Part shown: in pieces, positions 38,470 to 47,013 of the stretch
Numbering within the stretch: position 1 is the stretch's first letter
Layout: the number at the start of each line of letters is the position of its first letter
Assembly: GCF_003308995.1 (NCBI RefSeq)
Contig: NZ_QFFJ01000002.1
Coordinates: forward strand, 3,348,001 to 3,412,000
Length of the DNA stretch: 64,000 nt
Direction: 5' to 3'
Source: Chitinophaga flava
GTDB lineage: Bacteria > Bacteroidota > Bacteroidia > Chitinophagales > Chitinophagaceae
Translations under genes and position numbers: made by a program
Notes under the pieces: generated by a model
What the model saw: only the letters and a program-made list of their open reading frames with translations
Database searches by the model: none
What the model was told of the DNA's origin: nothing

Positions 38470-38715
38470 ATGAAAAAGCAAACATTCAAAAAGCTCAGCC
38501 TGCGCAAAGTGGAAATTGCGAGTCTAAGTCTTGACGGACAGAAAAACTTGTGGGGTGGTACAGGTACTGGTCCTGCTGGTCCTCCCAGCATAGGTGGCGG
38601 TTATACAACAGCCCCTGCTGGTCCAATGCCTCCGGTTGGATCTCCTTGCCTGATCAGCAACGGATCTCCTTGCCAGCTCAGCAACGGTAATGTTGGTCCT
38701 TGTTGTCCTATTTGA
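38470..38715 (+). CDS. Proline/cysteine-rich RiPP precursor with GG leader (precursor 1)
   Basis: 81 aa. A 30-residue leader, MKKQTFKKLSLRKVEIASLS followed by ten residues ending LWGG, has the KKLSLxKxxIAxLS pattern of Bacteroidota class I lanthipeptide-type precursors and a double-glycine cleavage site. The 51-residue core has 11 prolines and 4 cysteines, collagen-like GPAGPP and APAGPMPP stretches, and a tandem repeat GSPCLISN-GSPCQLSN before a GPCCPI end. It is followed by a stem-loop and then the fused C39-like/prolyl 4-hydroxylase gene on the same strand. No lanthipeptide dehydratase is in the window. The product is inferred to be a modified secreted peptide. Confidence 0.8.
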   Translation: MKKQTFKKLSLRKVEIASLSLDGQKNLWGGTGTGPAGPPSIGGGYTTAPAGPMPPVGSPCLISNGSPCQLSNGNVGPCCPI

Positions 38716-38737
38716 TTCGAAACCTGGAATTGAACCG

Positions 38738-38785
38738 GATCAGCGGCAAGTAACATTCCTCCTGGGATGTTATTTGCTGCTGATC
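38738..38785 (+). terminator. Stem-loop between precursor 1 and the hydroxylase gene (candidate attenuator)
   Basis: GATCAGCGGCAAGTAACAT (38738-38756) pairs with ATGTTATTTGCTGCTGATC (38767-38785): 19 bp including two G-U pairs on the plus transcript, 10-nt loop. No T tract follows. Position between a peptide gene and its enzyme fits partial termination or mRNA protection, which would give more peptide than enzyme. Confidence 0.6.
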
Positions 38786-38825
38786 GTTATGATGATTAAA
38801 CAGAAAGCAACTACGTATCGTATTT

Positions 38826-39815
38826 ATGAAACCCAAATTCCATACTACAGCGCATCATTATGCTATTAATTTAGTGATTCATTTCCTTGGTTTGCACAAT
38901 ATTAATATGGGGCGCTTAAAAGTACGGAGAGCCCTATACGAAAAAGAAGCGTTCCCGGAAACGTCCATGCAGGACATAGGCATGGAATTGCAGAAATGGG
39001 GTATCCAGCATGAGCTGAAAACGGCGCCCTGTAACATTACAGATGCCATGGTTTTTCCGACTATGGCCGTTATCCGGATACACGAGCAGGATGTACTTGC
39101 AATAGTAGAAAAGGTAGAAGAACAACAGATACACTTACAATATTTTTTTGCAGATACCATCACCTGTGCTGTGAGTGAGTTAACAGTGTTGCAATACCTG
39201 GACATAAAAGAAATTGTTGTTGACAAAGAATTTTGTGAAGCATGCGAACAGGAAGATTTATCTGAGCGGGAAGCGTATACTGATTCAATTTTTGCGGTGG
39301 AAGATTTTTTGTCGGAAGAGGAATGTAACTATATGATTGATTATTGTGAACAACATAACTTGTTCAACAGAAGTATGACCGGAGCTGCAGATGGTACCGG
39401 CGAGATAACGGGAAACAGAACCAGTTACTCGGCGTTTATTACTACCAGCAGACAGGATCCATTATTTAATGACATCATAGAACGAGCAGCTGACCTGATG
39501 GAAGTGGAACCAGCACGCATTGAAGATTTACAGTGTGTTCGTTATGGAGAAGGACAGGAGTTTAAACCACATTTCGATTCTTTCGAAACAGGAGTGAAAC
39601 GTAAGGCTACTCTTTTGGTTTATCTGAATGATAATTTCGAAGGAGGGGAAACAGTATTTCCGGAAATAGGTTTTAGTGTAAGTCCTAAGAGGGGGATGGC
39701 TTTGTCTTTTGTAAATCTTGATGAACAGAACAAGGATCTGATCTATTCCCTTCATGGAGGAGCACCTGTAACAGCGGGCATAAAGTTCGCATGTAATATA
39801 TGGATCCATTTGTGA
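38826..39815 (+). CDS. Degenerate C39-peptidase-like domain fused to prolyl 4-hydroxylase
   Basis: 329 aa. Residues about 8-135 look like a C39 leader-peptidase fold: AHHYAINLVIHFLGLH, then TSMQDIGMELQKWGIQHE, a P-x-MAVIRIHEQDVLAIVEKV strand pair and IHLQYFF. The catalytic Cys position carries no Cys, so it is probably a binding domain. Residues about 152-329 are an Fe(II)/2-oxoglutarate dioxygenase of the P4H family: YGEGQEFKPHFDSFE (H249, D251), YLNDNFEGGETVFPE, H310 in LHGGAPV and the 2-oxoglutarate Lys320 in AGIKFACNIWIHL. Flanked by two proline-rich precursors with leaders of equal length, it likely hydroxylates core prolines after recognising the GG leader. The C39 assignment is from pattern only. 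Confidence 0.8.
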   Translation: MKPKFHTTAHHYAINLVIHFLGLHNINMGRLKVRRALYEKEAFPETSMQDIGMELQKWGIQHELKTAPCNITDAMVFPTMAVIRIHEQDVLAIVEKVEEQQIHLQYFFADTITCAVSELTVLQYLDIKEIVVDKEFCEACEQEDLSEREAYTDSIFAVEDFLSEEECNYMIDYCEQHNLFNRSMTGAADGTGEITGNRTSYSAFITTSRQDPLFNDIIERAADLMEVEPARIEDLQCVRYGEGQEFKPHFDSFETGVKRKATLLVYLNDNFEGGETVFPEIGFSVSPKRGMALSFVNLDEQNKDLIYSLHGGAPVTAGIKFACNIWIHL

Positions 39816-39858
39816 TATGACAGGATGTATGAGTTAAAATGCTGATCACTAAATAAAC

Positions 39859-39892
39859 AAAAGCCTTCAAATTCTTTGATTTGAAGGCTTTT
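39859..39892. terminator. Bidirectional terminator between hydroxylase and precursor 2
   Basis: AAAAGCCTTCAAAT / ATTTGAAGGCTTTT form a 14-bp perfect stem with a 6-nt loop; the arms give T runs on both strands. It serves the convergent genes ending at 39815 and 39937. Confidence 0.85.
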
Positions 39893-39936
39893 TGTCAGAT
39901 TGTATTGTAAGCAACTAAATACTTATCAGGAGATTA

Positions 39937-40185
39937 TCACCCGTGAGGACATGCCACAGTGTGGGTTCCGGTTCCGGTAGCACATGTAGGAGGGCCGGCA
40001 GGACCGGTATAACTGGAAGTTGGGCTGGTAGCGGGGCCGGTGGGGCTGCCAGTAGGACTCCCGGTAGGGGCAGTAGGAGCAGTAATTCCGGAGTTGCCTC
40101 CCAGAATGAATTGAGCTCCATTAGGACTTAACTGAGCAACCTTGATCATCTTCAGGCTTAATTTTTTTACTGTAGTCTTTTTCAT
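39937..40185 (-). CDS. Pro/Thr/Ser-rich RiPP precursor with GG leader (precursor 2)
   Basis: 82 aa. Its leader is 30 residues as in precursor 1, opening MKKTTVKKLSLKMIKVAQLS and ending FILGG. The 52-residue core has 10 prolines and many Thr/Ser: TAPTAPTGSPTGSPTGP, then SYTGPAGPPTCATGTGTHTV and an ACPHG end with two cysteines. GPAGPP is shared with precursor 1. Convergent to the hydroxylase gene, with which it forms a three-gene peptide locus. Thr/Ser and Cys could also allow lanthionine or thioether formation, but no such enzyme is nearby. The upstream gap 40186-40431 precedes it on the minus strand and holds no recognised promoter box. Confidence 0.8.
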   Translation of the reverse strand: MKKTTVKKLSLKMIKVAQLSPNGAQFILGGNSGITAPTAPTGSPTGSPTGPATSPTSSYTGPAGPPTCATGTGTHTVACPHG

Positions 40186-40431
40186 GTTAATAGGTGTTGA
40201 TACTTTTGGGAAAATAAAGGGTTACATTTTTAAATTAATGCAATACAGAATTTTTCGCATAGCTGGGATATGATTTTCTATAGGTTCATATCTGGTATTA
40301 TGCTGATACAAATATGCCATGTTTATGATGGAAACATTTGATAGAAATTATCTGATTATGTACAGAATTTAACTGTTTATAATATTACCGCCCCAACAGT
40401 ATTTATTTCCATTTGGAAAAACGTGACACTA

Positions 40432-40965
40432 TTAACCTTCATTGACTGTAGCAAAATGCTCTTCCAGCGCTTTGCTTATCAACTTGAAATTCTCCATTAC
40501 GTAGTTGATCATATCGCTGGGACTATATAATGCTTTAATGCCTTCCAATGAAGTTTCCCATCTATTATATGGCTCTCTGAATCTGAGCCACCATCCAATT
40601 CCTGTTACCTTACCGTTTATTGAAGCATTGACGGCGGAGAAAACAGTTTCCCTGAAATCGTTTTCAGTTTTCACATAAAAGCATAATCTGTCAGCATCGT
40701 TAAAGTCGCGACAACCAAATATTAAATTGCCCGGCCATTTTCTGTTTCCTATCATAAACTCAATTAACCTCCCGGCGTTATTTTCTGGCAGTATCCAATC
40801 TTCTCCAGTATATACTTCGCTCACGCTTTTCCTCAGTTCATTATGAAATTTAATTGCAAGGTCTTTGCAAAGTGGGCTGTAAGACTGATGTGCTAAGAAG
40901 GTTAATTCAATGTTTTCCTCACTTTTCAGCGCAAATTCTACTATGGCTTCTTGTTCCTGTATCAT
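40432..40965 (-). CDS. Hypothetical partner of the PD-(D/E)XK protein
   Basis: 177 aa, no signal peptide and no family recognised with confidence. It has an acidic N-terminus (MIQEQEAIVEFALKSEENIE), a middle with DWILPENNAGRLIEFMIGN and KWPGNLIFGCRDFNDADRLC, and WWLRFREPYNRWETSLEGIK near the end, reminiscent of small proteins that accompany PDDEXK_4 nucleases. Its ATG overlaps the stop of the upstream nuclease gene by 4 nt (ATGA), so the two are translationally coupled and probably form a complex. Confidence 0.6.
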   Translation of the reverse strand: MIQEQEAIVEFALKSEENIELTFLAHQSYSPLCKDLAIKFHNELRKSVSEVYTGEDWILPENNAGRLIEFMIGNRKWPGNLIFGCRDFNDADRLCFYVKTENDFRETVFSAVNASINGKVTGIGWWLRFREPYNRWETSLEGIKALYSPSDMINYVMENFKLISKALEEHFATVNEG

Positions 40966-41627
40966 GCAGTTTTTGTATTAAAGTTGTTGACTAAATAAAG
41001 TTTAAAGTCGTTTAAAAAATGTTTTACATTTTGAGGCTTACATTTTTCCAGACATCTTTCGATCCATGCAACCAAACCTTTATCGAAGGATATTTGTATA
41101 AATTGGCTTTTTTCTATCAGTTCATTCAGCTCGTTTTTAGGAATACTTTCTTCTGACGGACCACCATCGCGGGAAGCTAAATAAACAATGGTGAAATTTT
41201 CCCTGTATTCTCTGTACAAGTGATCCCGATAATCAGATAACTGTTTGTATTGATCTGCTGCCCAGGGTTTATTTTCGATCATGATAGCCTGATTGTTAAA
41301 TTCAATCAGAATGTCCATTCTCCTTTGGGTTTGATTGATTAGCCTGGTAGAGGCTTCTCTTCTGACATTCCGGAGTTTTCCCGGATCAATATTTTCGAGG
41401 TTGATAAGTTTAAGAAATTCCAGCAGAAATACATTTCCCTGTCCATGTTTACCCTGAGGGGTTAATAAATCTGCAATGATATCTGAAAGCTTATTTTCAT
41501 CCGCATTGATATAATCAAACACGCTAAATCTCGGCGCTTCCAGCAATTCGATTTCTTTATTGGCATTACGGATAGAACTGATTTTGTCACTTATACCCGA
41601 AAAGTAGGTTTCTATCTTTTCTTTCAT
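40962..41627 (-). CDS. PD-(D/E)XK nuclease superfamily protein (PDDEXK_4-like)
   Basis: 221 aa. The fold's first acid is in NADENKLSDIIADLLTP (Glu44). The active site is RRMDILIEF (Asp105) followed by IMIENKPWAADQYKQLSDY (Glu118, Lys120, Gln126), the D-x(n)-ExK signature with the following Gln of many defence-related nucleases. A short His-containing segment GKHGQGNVFLLEFLK also fits PDDEXK_4 (PF14281). It is the first gene of a two-gene operon. A role in phage or plasmid defence is possible, but no defence partner of known type is adjacent. Confidence 0.75.
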   Translation of the reverse strand: MKEKIETYFSGISDKISSIRNANKEIELLEAPRFSVFDYINADENKLSDIIADLLTPQGKHGQGNVFLLEFLKLINLENIDPGKLRNVRREASTRLINQTQRRMDILIEFNNQAIMIENKPWAADQYKQLSDYRDHLYREYRENFTIVYLASRDGGPSEESIPKNELNELIEKSQFIQISFDKGLVAWIERCLEKCKPQNVKHFLNDFKLYLVNNFNTKTA

Positions 41628-41632
41628 ACAAT

Positions 41633-41704
41633 TACCGGTTTAGTAGCAGGTGGAGCAAGTTATGAAATGTTGACATATTGAAGTGATTATTATATAAACC
41701 GGTA
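41633..41704. promoter_or_regulatory. 10-bp inverted repeat spanning the nuclease promoter
   Basis: TACCGGTTTA (41633-41642) and TAAACCGGTA (41695-41704) are perfect complements separated by 52 nt, starting 6 nt before the nuclease ATG. They may be paired operator half-sites or a long-loop stem. Confidence 0.4.
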
Positions 41705-41762
41705 GGGCACAGGGTTCCGTCTGGCAGTTTTCGTTCAGCCATTTCCGTCAGTCGGCGCTGTA

Positions 41763-44141
41763 TTACTCGGATTTTAAACTCTTTACCGGATTCATCCGGG
41801 TGGCCCTGATAGTTTGATAACTAACAGTGAGGAAGGCGACGAACAAAGTGCCACCTGCGGCAACCGGAAAGATCCACCAGGCAATAGTAGTATGATACTG
41901 GTAATGCTGCAGCCAGGTGATCATCGCATAATATGCTACCGGAAAGGCAATTACAAAGGAGACGATAATCAGTATTATAAAGTCAGTGGATAGTAGTACC
42001 CATAGGCTGAACAATGAAGCCCCCAGCACCTTCCGTAAGCCAATTTCTTTCGTTCGTTGTTCTGCCATGTAAGAGGTAATGCCCAGCAATCCGATACAGC
42101 TGATAAATATAGCCAGTAGGGAAAATATGCCTGCGAGTTTGCCGAAACGTTGTTCATCTCCAAATTTTCTCGCATATTCCTGATCAACAAATTGATAATC
42201 GAAAGGAGCGTTGGGATTATTCTTTTTAAAAACAGCTTCTATTTTTTCTAGGGCTTCACGGGGGCTTAGTGCAGGATTTATTTTCACCACCATTTGGGTG
42301 CCCGCGTCTTTGCTCAAATGAAAAACGGAAGGCCGTACAGCCTCATAGGGTGATTCTGAAATGACATCCTTTATGATGCCTATAATTGTATAGGGGCTGC
42401 CATCCCATGTAATTGTTTTACCCACCGGGTCCTTCAGTCCCATGAATTTTGCTGCTGCTTCGTTGATCACAAAAGCTGCGGAGTCGGTTGCAAATGACCT
42501 GGAAAAATCCCTCCCTGCCACAAATTGCCAACCTATGGTATTCCCGTAATCATAGGAAACGCCATTATTTGGAAAATCAAGTGCAAGACCAGGATCCTTT
42601 CCTTCCCAATTAAAACCGCTATTGGTAGACCATACTGATGTAACAGGGCTCCATGATTCAGCCATATCCGATATAGCCCCTGTTTCCAGGAGTTCATTCC
42701 TTACCAGATTAAAGTGGTCATGGATATGTTGTGAATACATCGGCACCATTATCAGGCCATTCCTATCGTACCCGATAGGCCGGTTTTGAGCAAATTGTAT
42801 TTGACGAAATACAACCGTAGTGACGATGATCAGGGTAACTGAAACGGTAAACTGTACTATCACCAGTATTTTGCGGGGAATAGTTGCCGATTTGCCTGCC
42901 CGGAAGGCACCCTTTAATACGCTGACAGGACGGAATGAAGATAAATAGAAGGCTGGATAGCTACCTGCTATCAGCCCTGTGATAATGCAAAAGCCTATGC
43001 ATGCCACCCAGAATAAAGGAGTGGTCCATAATAAAACCAATCTCTTATCGGAGAGCTGATTAAAGTAAGGAAGGATCAACTGAAACAGCAGCAGAGAAAT
43101 CAGCAGGGCGATCATTACCATAAGAAATGATTCGCTGAAGAATTGATAAATCAGCTGGCTCCGGCGTGAACCGATTGCCTTTCGTATGCCTACCTCTTTG
43201 GCCCGTTTTTCGGACCTGGCAGTGCTCAGGTTCATAAAATTGATACAAGCCAGCAACAATACAAATATGCCACTGATACCCAGTAGCCAAATGTATCTGA
43301 TCAGCCCTCCGGTATTCACCCCGTTTTTGAATTCTGAATACAGATGCCAACGGGACATGGGGTATAGAAATAACTGGGGATGCAGGGTGAGCTCATCTTC
43401 CCGGACGTTTTTTAGCTTAACATCTTTAATTTTCCCGGAGATTTTTTCCATGTTTGCATTGTCTGCGATCTGCACAAATACCCGGTATGAGTTCGCTCTC
43501 CAGGGGTTATCGTAATTATATAATCCCTCGTTTCGGGCGTATTGCTCCCACGGCATCATAAAATCAATACCGGCAAAAGTCGAATTATAGGGCATATCCC
43601 TATATACACCTGCTACCACTACTGCCTGTTTATTGTCGATCTGCAATGTTTTGTTGATGGGATTTTCATTTCCAAAACAGGAGTGCGCAAGGGATTCGGA
43701 AAGCAGGATGGTATTAGGATCTGCTAAGTTATCATGTCCATGCGACATTTTCAGGGATAACATTTTTGTAAAATCTGGTTCGCAATAAACACCAGCTCTG
43801 CTTAATACTTTATTTCCGGGGGATAACAGGTGTGTCTGATTCCAGGTACACATGGCGACACGTTGGAAATCGCTTCCATAATCTTTACGTAGCGCAGCTC
43901 CCAACGGAAATGGCTGATTATTTCCTGTGCCGATACTGCCATTGTTCGATACATTCTGCCATACCTGGGCAATGTGCTCATAGTTATCAAATTGCTTATC
44001 AAACGACCATTCATCAATTATCCAATGACCGATCAGCAGGAACATGGTTATTCCGGAAGCCAGGCCAATGATGTTGATGGTTGAATACATTTTGTTTTTG
44101 CGCAAATTGCGCCATGCGACTTTGACATAGCTTTTTAACAT
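41763..44141 (-). CDS. FtsX/MacB-type ABC transporter permease
   Basis: 793 aa from the ATG at 44141 (MLKSYVKVAWRNLRKNKMYS), the usual family start; the frame extends 21 codons further but without family residues. Two MacB periplasmic core/FtsX units are visible: the first helix NIIGLASGITMFLLIGHWII, FtsX blocks ARSEKRAKEVGIRKAIGSRR and AEQRTKEIGLRKVLGASL, and about eight membrane spans. No ATPase is adjacent; orphan permeases of this kind are very common in Bacteroidota and are linked to export of lipoproteins, antimicrobial peptides or stress responses. Whether it serves the RiPP or the nuclease operon is unknown. Confidence 0.9.
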   Translation of the reverse strand: MLKSYVKVAWRNLRKNKMYSTINIIGLASGITMFLLIGHWIIDEWSFDKQFDNYEHIAQVWQNVSNNGSIGTGNNQPFPLGAALRKDYGSDFQRVAMCTWNQTHLLSPGNKVLSRAGVYCEPDFTKMLSLKMSHGHDNLADPNTILLSESLAHSCFGNENPINKTLQIDNKQAVVVAGVYRDMPYNSTFAGIDFMMPWEQYARNEGLYNYDNPWRANSYRVFVQIADNANMEKISGKIKDVKLKNVREDELTLHPQLFLYPMSRWHLYSEFKNGVNTGGLIRYIWLLGISGIFVLLLACINFMNLSTARSEKRAKEVGIRKAIGSRRSQLIYQFFSESFLMVMIALLISLLLFQLILPYFNQLSDKRLVLLWTTPLFWVACIGFCIITGLIAGSYPAFYLSSFRPVSVLKGAFRAGKSATIPRKILVIVQFTVSVTLIIVTTVVFRQIQFAQNRPIGYDRNGLIMVPMYSQHIHDHFNLVRNELLETGAISDMAESWSPVTSVWSTNSGFNWEGKDPGLALDFPNNGVSYDYGNTIGWQFVAGRDFSRSFATDSAAFVINEAAAKFMGLKDPVGKTITWDGSPYTIIGIIKDVISESPYEAVRPSVFHLSKDAGTQMVVKINPALSPREALEKIEAVFKKNNPNAPFDYQFVDQEYARKFGDEQRFGKLAGIFSLLAIFISCIGLLGITSYMAEQRTKEIGLRKVLGASLFSLWVLLSTDFIILIIVSFVIAFPVAYYAMITWLQHYQYHTTIAWWIFPVAAGGTLFVAFLTVSYQTIRATRMNPVKSLKSE

Positions 44142-44379
44142 AACTACTGTTTGTTCTAACCGTAACGTATCAACGGTGAGGTGTTCATGAACCCAGAATG
44201 ACATGCCGGCCGCCCCAAAAAAAACGCCGGATTATAAAATGTTAGTATACAATAGTTTAAAATTGGCTGATTACATTGTATTGTTCACTTTTGGACACCA
44301 GGTTGTCCATTATTGAATTTTCTGTTAACAGCCGGGTTTGAGGCTGTCGTTTTAGGTAAATCAGATAAGGTTGGAAATA

Positions 44380-45309
44380 TTAAAACCTGCTGGTCTTTCT
44401 GAATACCAGTGGAGAAATATTCATTTTAGTCTTGAATAATTTAGAAAAAGACTGCGGATATTCAAACCCCAGTTCAAAAGCGATTTCATTTACAGACAGA
44501 TCTGTCATCATCAGTCTTTCCTTTGCCCTCTCTATGATCTTATCTTGTATGTGTTGTTGTGTGCTGCTACCAGTAAGTGTTTTGAGCAGACCGCTCAGAT
44601 AATTAGGTGAAATATTCAGCTGGCTGGAAATATCCTTTACTGTGGGTATCCCGTTTTCTTCCAGTGCTTCCTGAGAAAAAGCCTTTTCCAGCAATGCTTC
44701 CAGTTGTCTTACGATACCATGGTGGGTGATCTTACGGGTAATGAACTGCCGCTGGTAAAAGCGCTCTGAATATCCCAACAGGGATTCGATAAGCGGAATT
44801 ATTATGCCCTGGCTGAATTTATCGATGTTAGTGCTATATTCCTGCTCAATATTCTTAAACAATCCGTGGATAGTCTGCTCTTCACTATCGGAGAGGAACA
44901 GGGCTTCGTTAACTGAATAATCAAAAAACTCACATTGCCTTATCTTCAATGAAAGAGGATGGTTCCAGAGAAAGTCCGGATGGAGCAACAGCATCCATCC
45001 GGACCGATTCATTTCTTCCACCTGATCGGCATTAAAGCTAAATACCTGTCCTGGTGCTATAAAATTCATCACCCCTTTATCAAAATCATATTCCTGCTGT
45101 CCATACTTCATTTTCACGCAAGCCCGCGCAAATCTGCTCATACCTATAAAATAGCAGTCAGTGGTGGCCACTATATCTACCGGCTTAGGTAGCTCCTTTA
45201 GTTCAGCAATATTGAGTACGCTGATAAGTGGATGTTTGGTATCAGGCAGGCCTTTCAGCTGCAATAGCTGCTGAATGCTTTTTATTCTCAGGGGAAGGTT
45301 TCCGGCCAT
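44380..45309 (-). CDS. AraC-family transcriptional regulator
   Basis: 309 aa from the ATG at 45309 (MAGNLPLRIKSIQQLLQLKG). An N-terminal cupin-like sensor has FDKGVMNFIAPGQVFSF. The C-terminal AraC domain has VKDISSQLNISPNYLSGLLK and VNEIAFELGFEYPQSFSKLF. This type (LPxKPVDIVATTDCYFIGMS-like N-terminus) commonly regulates a neighbouring oxidoreductase. It lies 4 nt downstream of the NmrA-like gene, in one operon with it. Confidence 0.9.
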   Translation of the reverse strand: MAGNLPLRIKSIQQLLQLKGLPDTKHPLISVLNIAELKELPKPVDIVATTDCYFIGMSRFARACVKMKYGQQEYDFDKGVMNFIAPGQVFSFNADQVEEMNRSGWMLLLHPDFLWNHPLSLKIRQCEFFDYSVNEALFLSDSEEQTIHGLFKNIEQEYSTNIDKFSQGIIIPLIESLLGYSERFYQRQFITRKITHHGIVRQLEALLEKAFSQEALEENGIPTVKDISSQLNISPNYLSGLLKTLTGSSTQQHIQDKIIERAKERLMMTDLSVNEIAFELGFEYPQSFSKLFKTKMNISPLVFRKTSRF

Positions 45310-45313
45310 AACA

Positions 45314-46177
45314 TTAGTTTTGATGGTACCAGGTAGCGTATTCCCTGGCAAAATCCCGCAGTTTTCGTTTTCCTAATATAGGTCTGTTAAGGTAATAATC
45401 CTGCTGTGCTTTCCCATTATGCATATTTTCCTGCATTTCTACCAATAATCCGGCCACCTCAGGTGATATGCCGGTAGCTTCGAGTGTTTGTTTTACCTGT
45501 TCGCCGGGAAGTGCTATCCATGGGAGGTGAGGTATTCCAATGGCTTCTCCTATAATTTGTGCTGCCTGTGTACAGGTAAGTTCCTCGCTGGCCACGTATA
45601 ACACTTTCAAGCCCGCAGCTGCCGGGGTATTGATCTCTCCCGTGATAGCAGCAGCGATGTCTTCAGGAGCCACAAAAGCTATCAGATCTTCTCCGCCATA
45701 ATTGGATACAATCATGCCCTGGTGCCGGATCATATCTTTAAGATGATAGAAATTAGTGTAAAAAGGTCCCGGTCGCACAAGGGTAACAGATACTTCTTTA
45801 AGGGCCTCAAACTTCTTCTCCGGCTGGATAGAAGTCAGCAGGTGAGAGATCCACCCCGAGAGCACTATTACACGCTTTACGCCGGTTTCCCTGATAGCCT
45901 GGATATAATTATCCATGTTGCTGTCCCATGCATCCAGGTCTCGTGTTGCAAAATCCAGTGGGTTCATACAGTAAACCACATCTGCCCCTGTAAAGGTTTT
46001 AATAAGGAAAGAAAGGTCCTGGATACTGCCAATAGCTGGTTGAGCACCGATGGCCTGTATCCGGGCCTGTTTATTGGGATCTGTACTGATGAGAGTGATC
46101 TGGTGACCTTCCTTCACCAGCATTTCAGCAAGTGGTTTACTGATATTCCCCAGCGAGCCGGTAAGTACGATTTTCAT
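45314..46177 (-). CDS. NmrA-like NAD(P)-binding oxidoreductase/sensor
   Basis: 287 aa starting MKIVLTGSLGNISKPLAEML, a Rossmann dinucleotide-binding motif (GxxGxxxxx-type). Further SDR-atypical features: ITLISTDPNKQARI after the second strand, ADVVYCMNPLDF and VKRVIVLSGWISHL, then VTLVRPGPFYTNFYHLKDMI. It lacks a convincing YxxxK pair, as in NmrA-type proteins that sense NADP redox state. It is co-transcribed with the AraC gene that follows, a frequent arrangement. Confidence 0.85.
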   Translation of the reverse strand: MKIVLTGSLGNISKPLAEMLVKEGHQITLISTDPNKQARIQAIGAQPAIGSIQDLSFLIKTFTGADVVYCMNPLDFATRDLDAWDSNMDNYIQAIRETGVKRVIVLSGWISHLLTSIQPEKKFEALKEVSVTLVRPGPFYTNFYHLKDMIRHQGMIVSNYGGEDLIAFVAPEDIAAAITGEINTPAAAGLKVLYVASEELTCTQAAQIIGEAIGIPHLPWIALPGEQVKQTLEATGISPEVAGLLVEMQENMHNGKAQQDYYLNRPILGKRKLRDFAREYATWYHQN

Positions 46178-46295
46178 TTTCGAGAATTTAATGTAACCCA
46201 AAGTTCACTCGCGGCGACGGGGGAAAAGTGTTCAGATCTCAGAAAATTGAATGAAAATCACTGGCGACAACTATGCAGGTTTTTGAGGGAAACAT

Positions 46296-46796
46296 TTATT
46301 CAGTACTTACTTTTAGTGAAAGCTCATTACGCATAAACCAGGTAGAGTCTCCTGCATAACAAACTTCTTTCTTGCGGGAAAAAGTTGTTTTACTTATTCG
46401 ATAGGTAAAACGTAATAGTGCCGCTTTATCATCATCAAACCCGTCTTTCTCGGTCACAAACTTCAAGGTTCCTTCGGGCAATAATGTCCGCTCTTTGACG
46501 CGCTCTCCGTCAATATCCTGTCCATCTTTAGCGATCGTAATGACCTGCAGATTATCATGTGAGGGCTCTTTGGGATAAGAAGTTTTAAAATCGTAACAAC
46601 CAGTTCCTCTTGCTGAAGCAGTTACCGTTAATGTTGTAGGAATAGATACCAGCTTGCTGGTGCTGTAATCGAGGTAGGTGAGCGAGCCACGCCAGTTTTT
46701 ATTGGTTAACCCGTCAAGATCATTAGATCTAAGTCTGGTATTGGTTTGATGTAATGTTGTCATCAACATGAACATAATTAGCATGAATTTCATCAT
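46296..46796 (-). CDS. Small secreted protein of unknown function
   Basis: 166 aa, hydrophobic start MMKFMLIMFMLMTTLHQTN looks like a signal peptide. The remainder is beta-rich (WRGSLTYLDYSTSKLVSIP, LTVTASARGTGCYDFKTSYP, LRFTYRISKTTF) with two cysteines, compatible with a lipocalin-like barrel. No family recognised. It lies 217 nt downstream of the membrane AraC gene on the same strand and could be its target. Confidence 0.55.
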   Translation of the reverse strand: MMKFMLIMFMLMTTLHQTNTRLRSNDLDGLTNKNWRGSLTYLDYSTSKLVSIPTTLTVTASARGTGCYDFKTSYPKEPSHDNLQVITIAKDGQDIDGERVKERTLLPEGTLKFVTEKDGFDDDKAALLRFTYRISKTTFSRKKEVCYAGDSTWFMRNELSLKVSTE

Positions 46797-46860
46797 AGAT
46801 TTTTCGATTTAGGAGACAAAAATGGATGTTTCGGTTGTTGAGGGCGGTGCAAAACCAGAT

Positions 46861-46872
46861 TGGGACGTCCCA
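46861..46872. promoter_or_regulatory. 12-bp palindrome upstream of the small secreted protein
   Basis: TGGGACGTCCCA is a perfect dyad 65 nt before the gene at 46296-46796, followed by a second short dyad TACCGCATATGGTA at 46876-46889. These may be operator sites. Confidence 0.35.
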
Positions 46873-47013
46873 GATACCGCATATGGTACCTGTTTCAGGT
46901 GGTAAATAGCTATCTTGATAAAATTAAGGGAGTTGGATAGTGGTATTTGTTACAAAAGAAAAGTGGGACTATTTCGATCAGTCAGATGAGCAGGGAAATA
47001 AAAAATAAGCCAC

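Noticed and set aside
38470..38715. Collagen-like structural protein instead of a RiPP precursor
   Set aside because: Gly-x-y periodicity is not sustained and the first 30 residues are a typical modifying-enzyme leader ending in GG.
38826..39264. Active C39 peptidase domain
   Set aside because: The expected catalytic Cys near the first helix is replaced (AHHYAIN), so proteolysis is unlikely.
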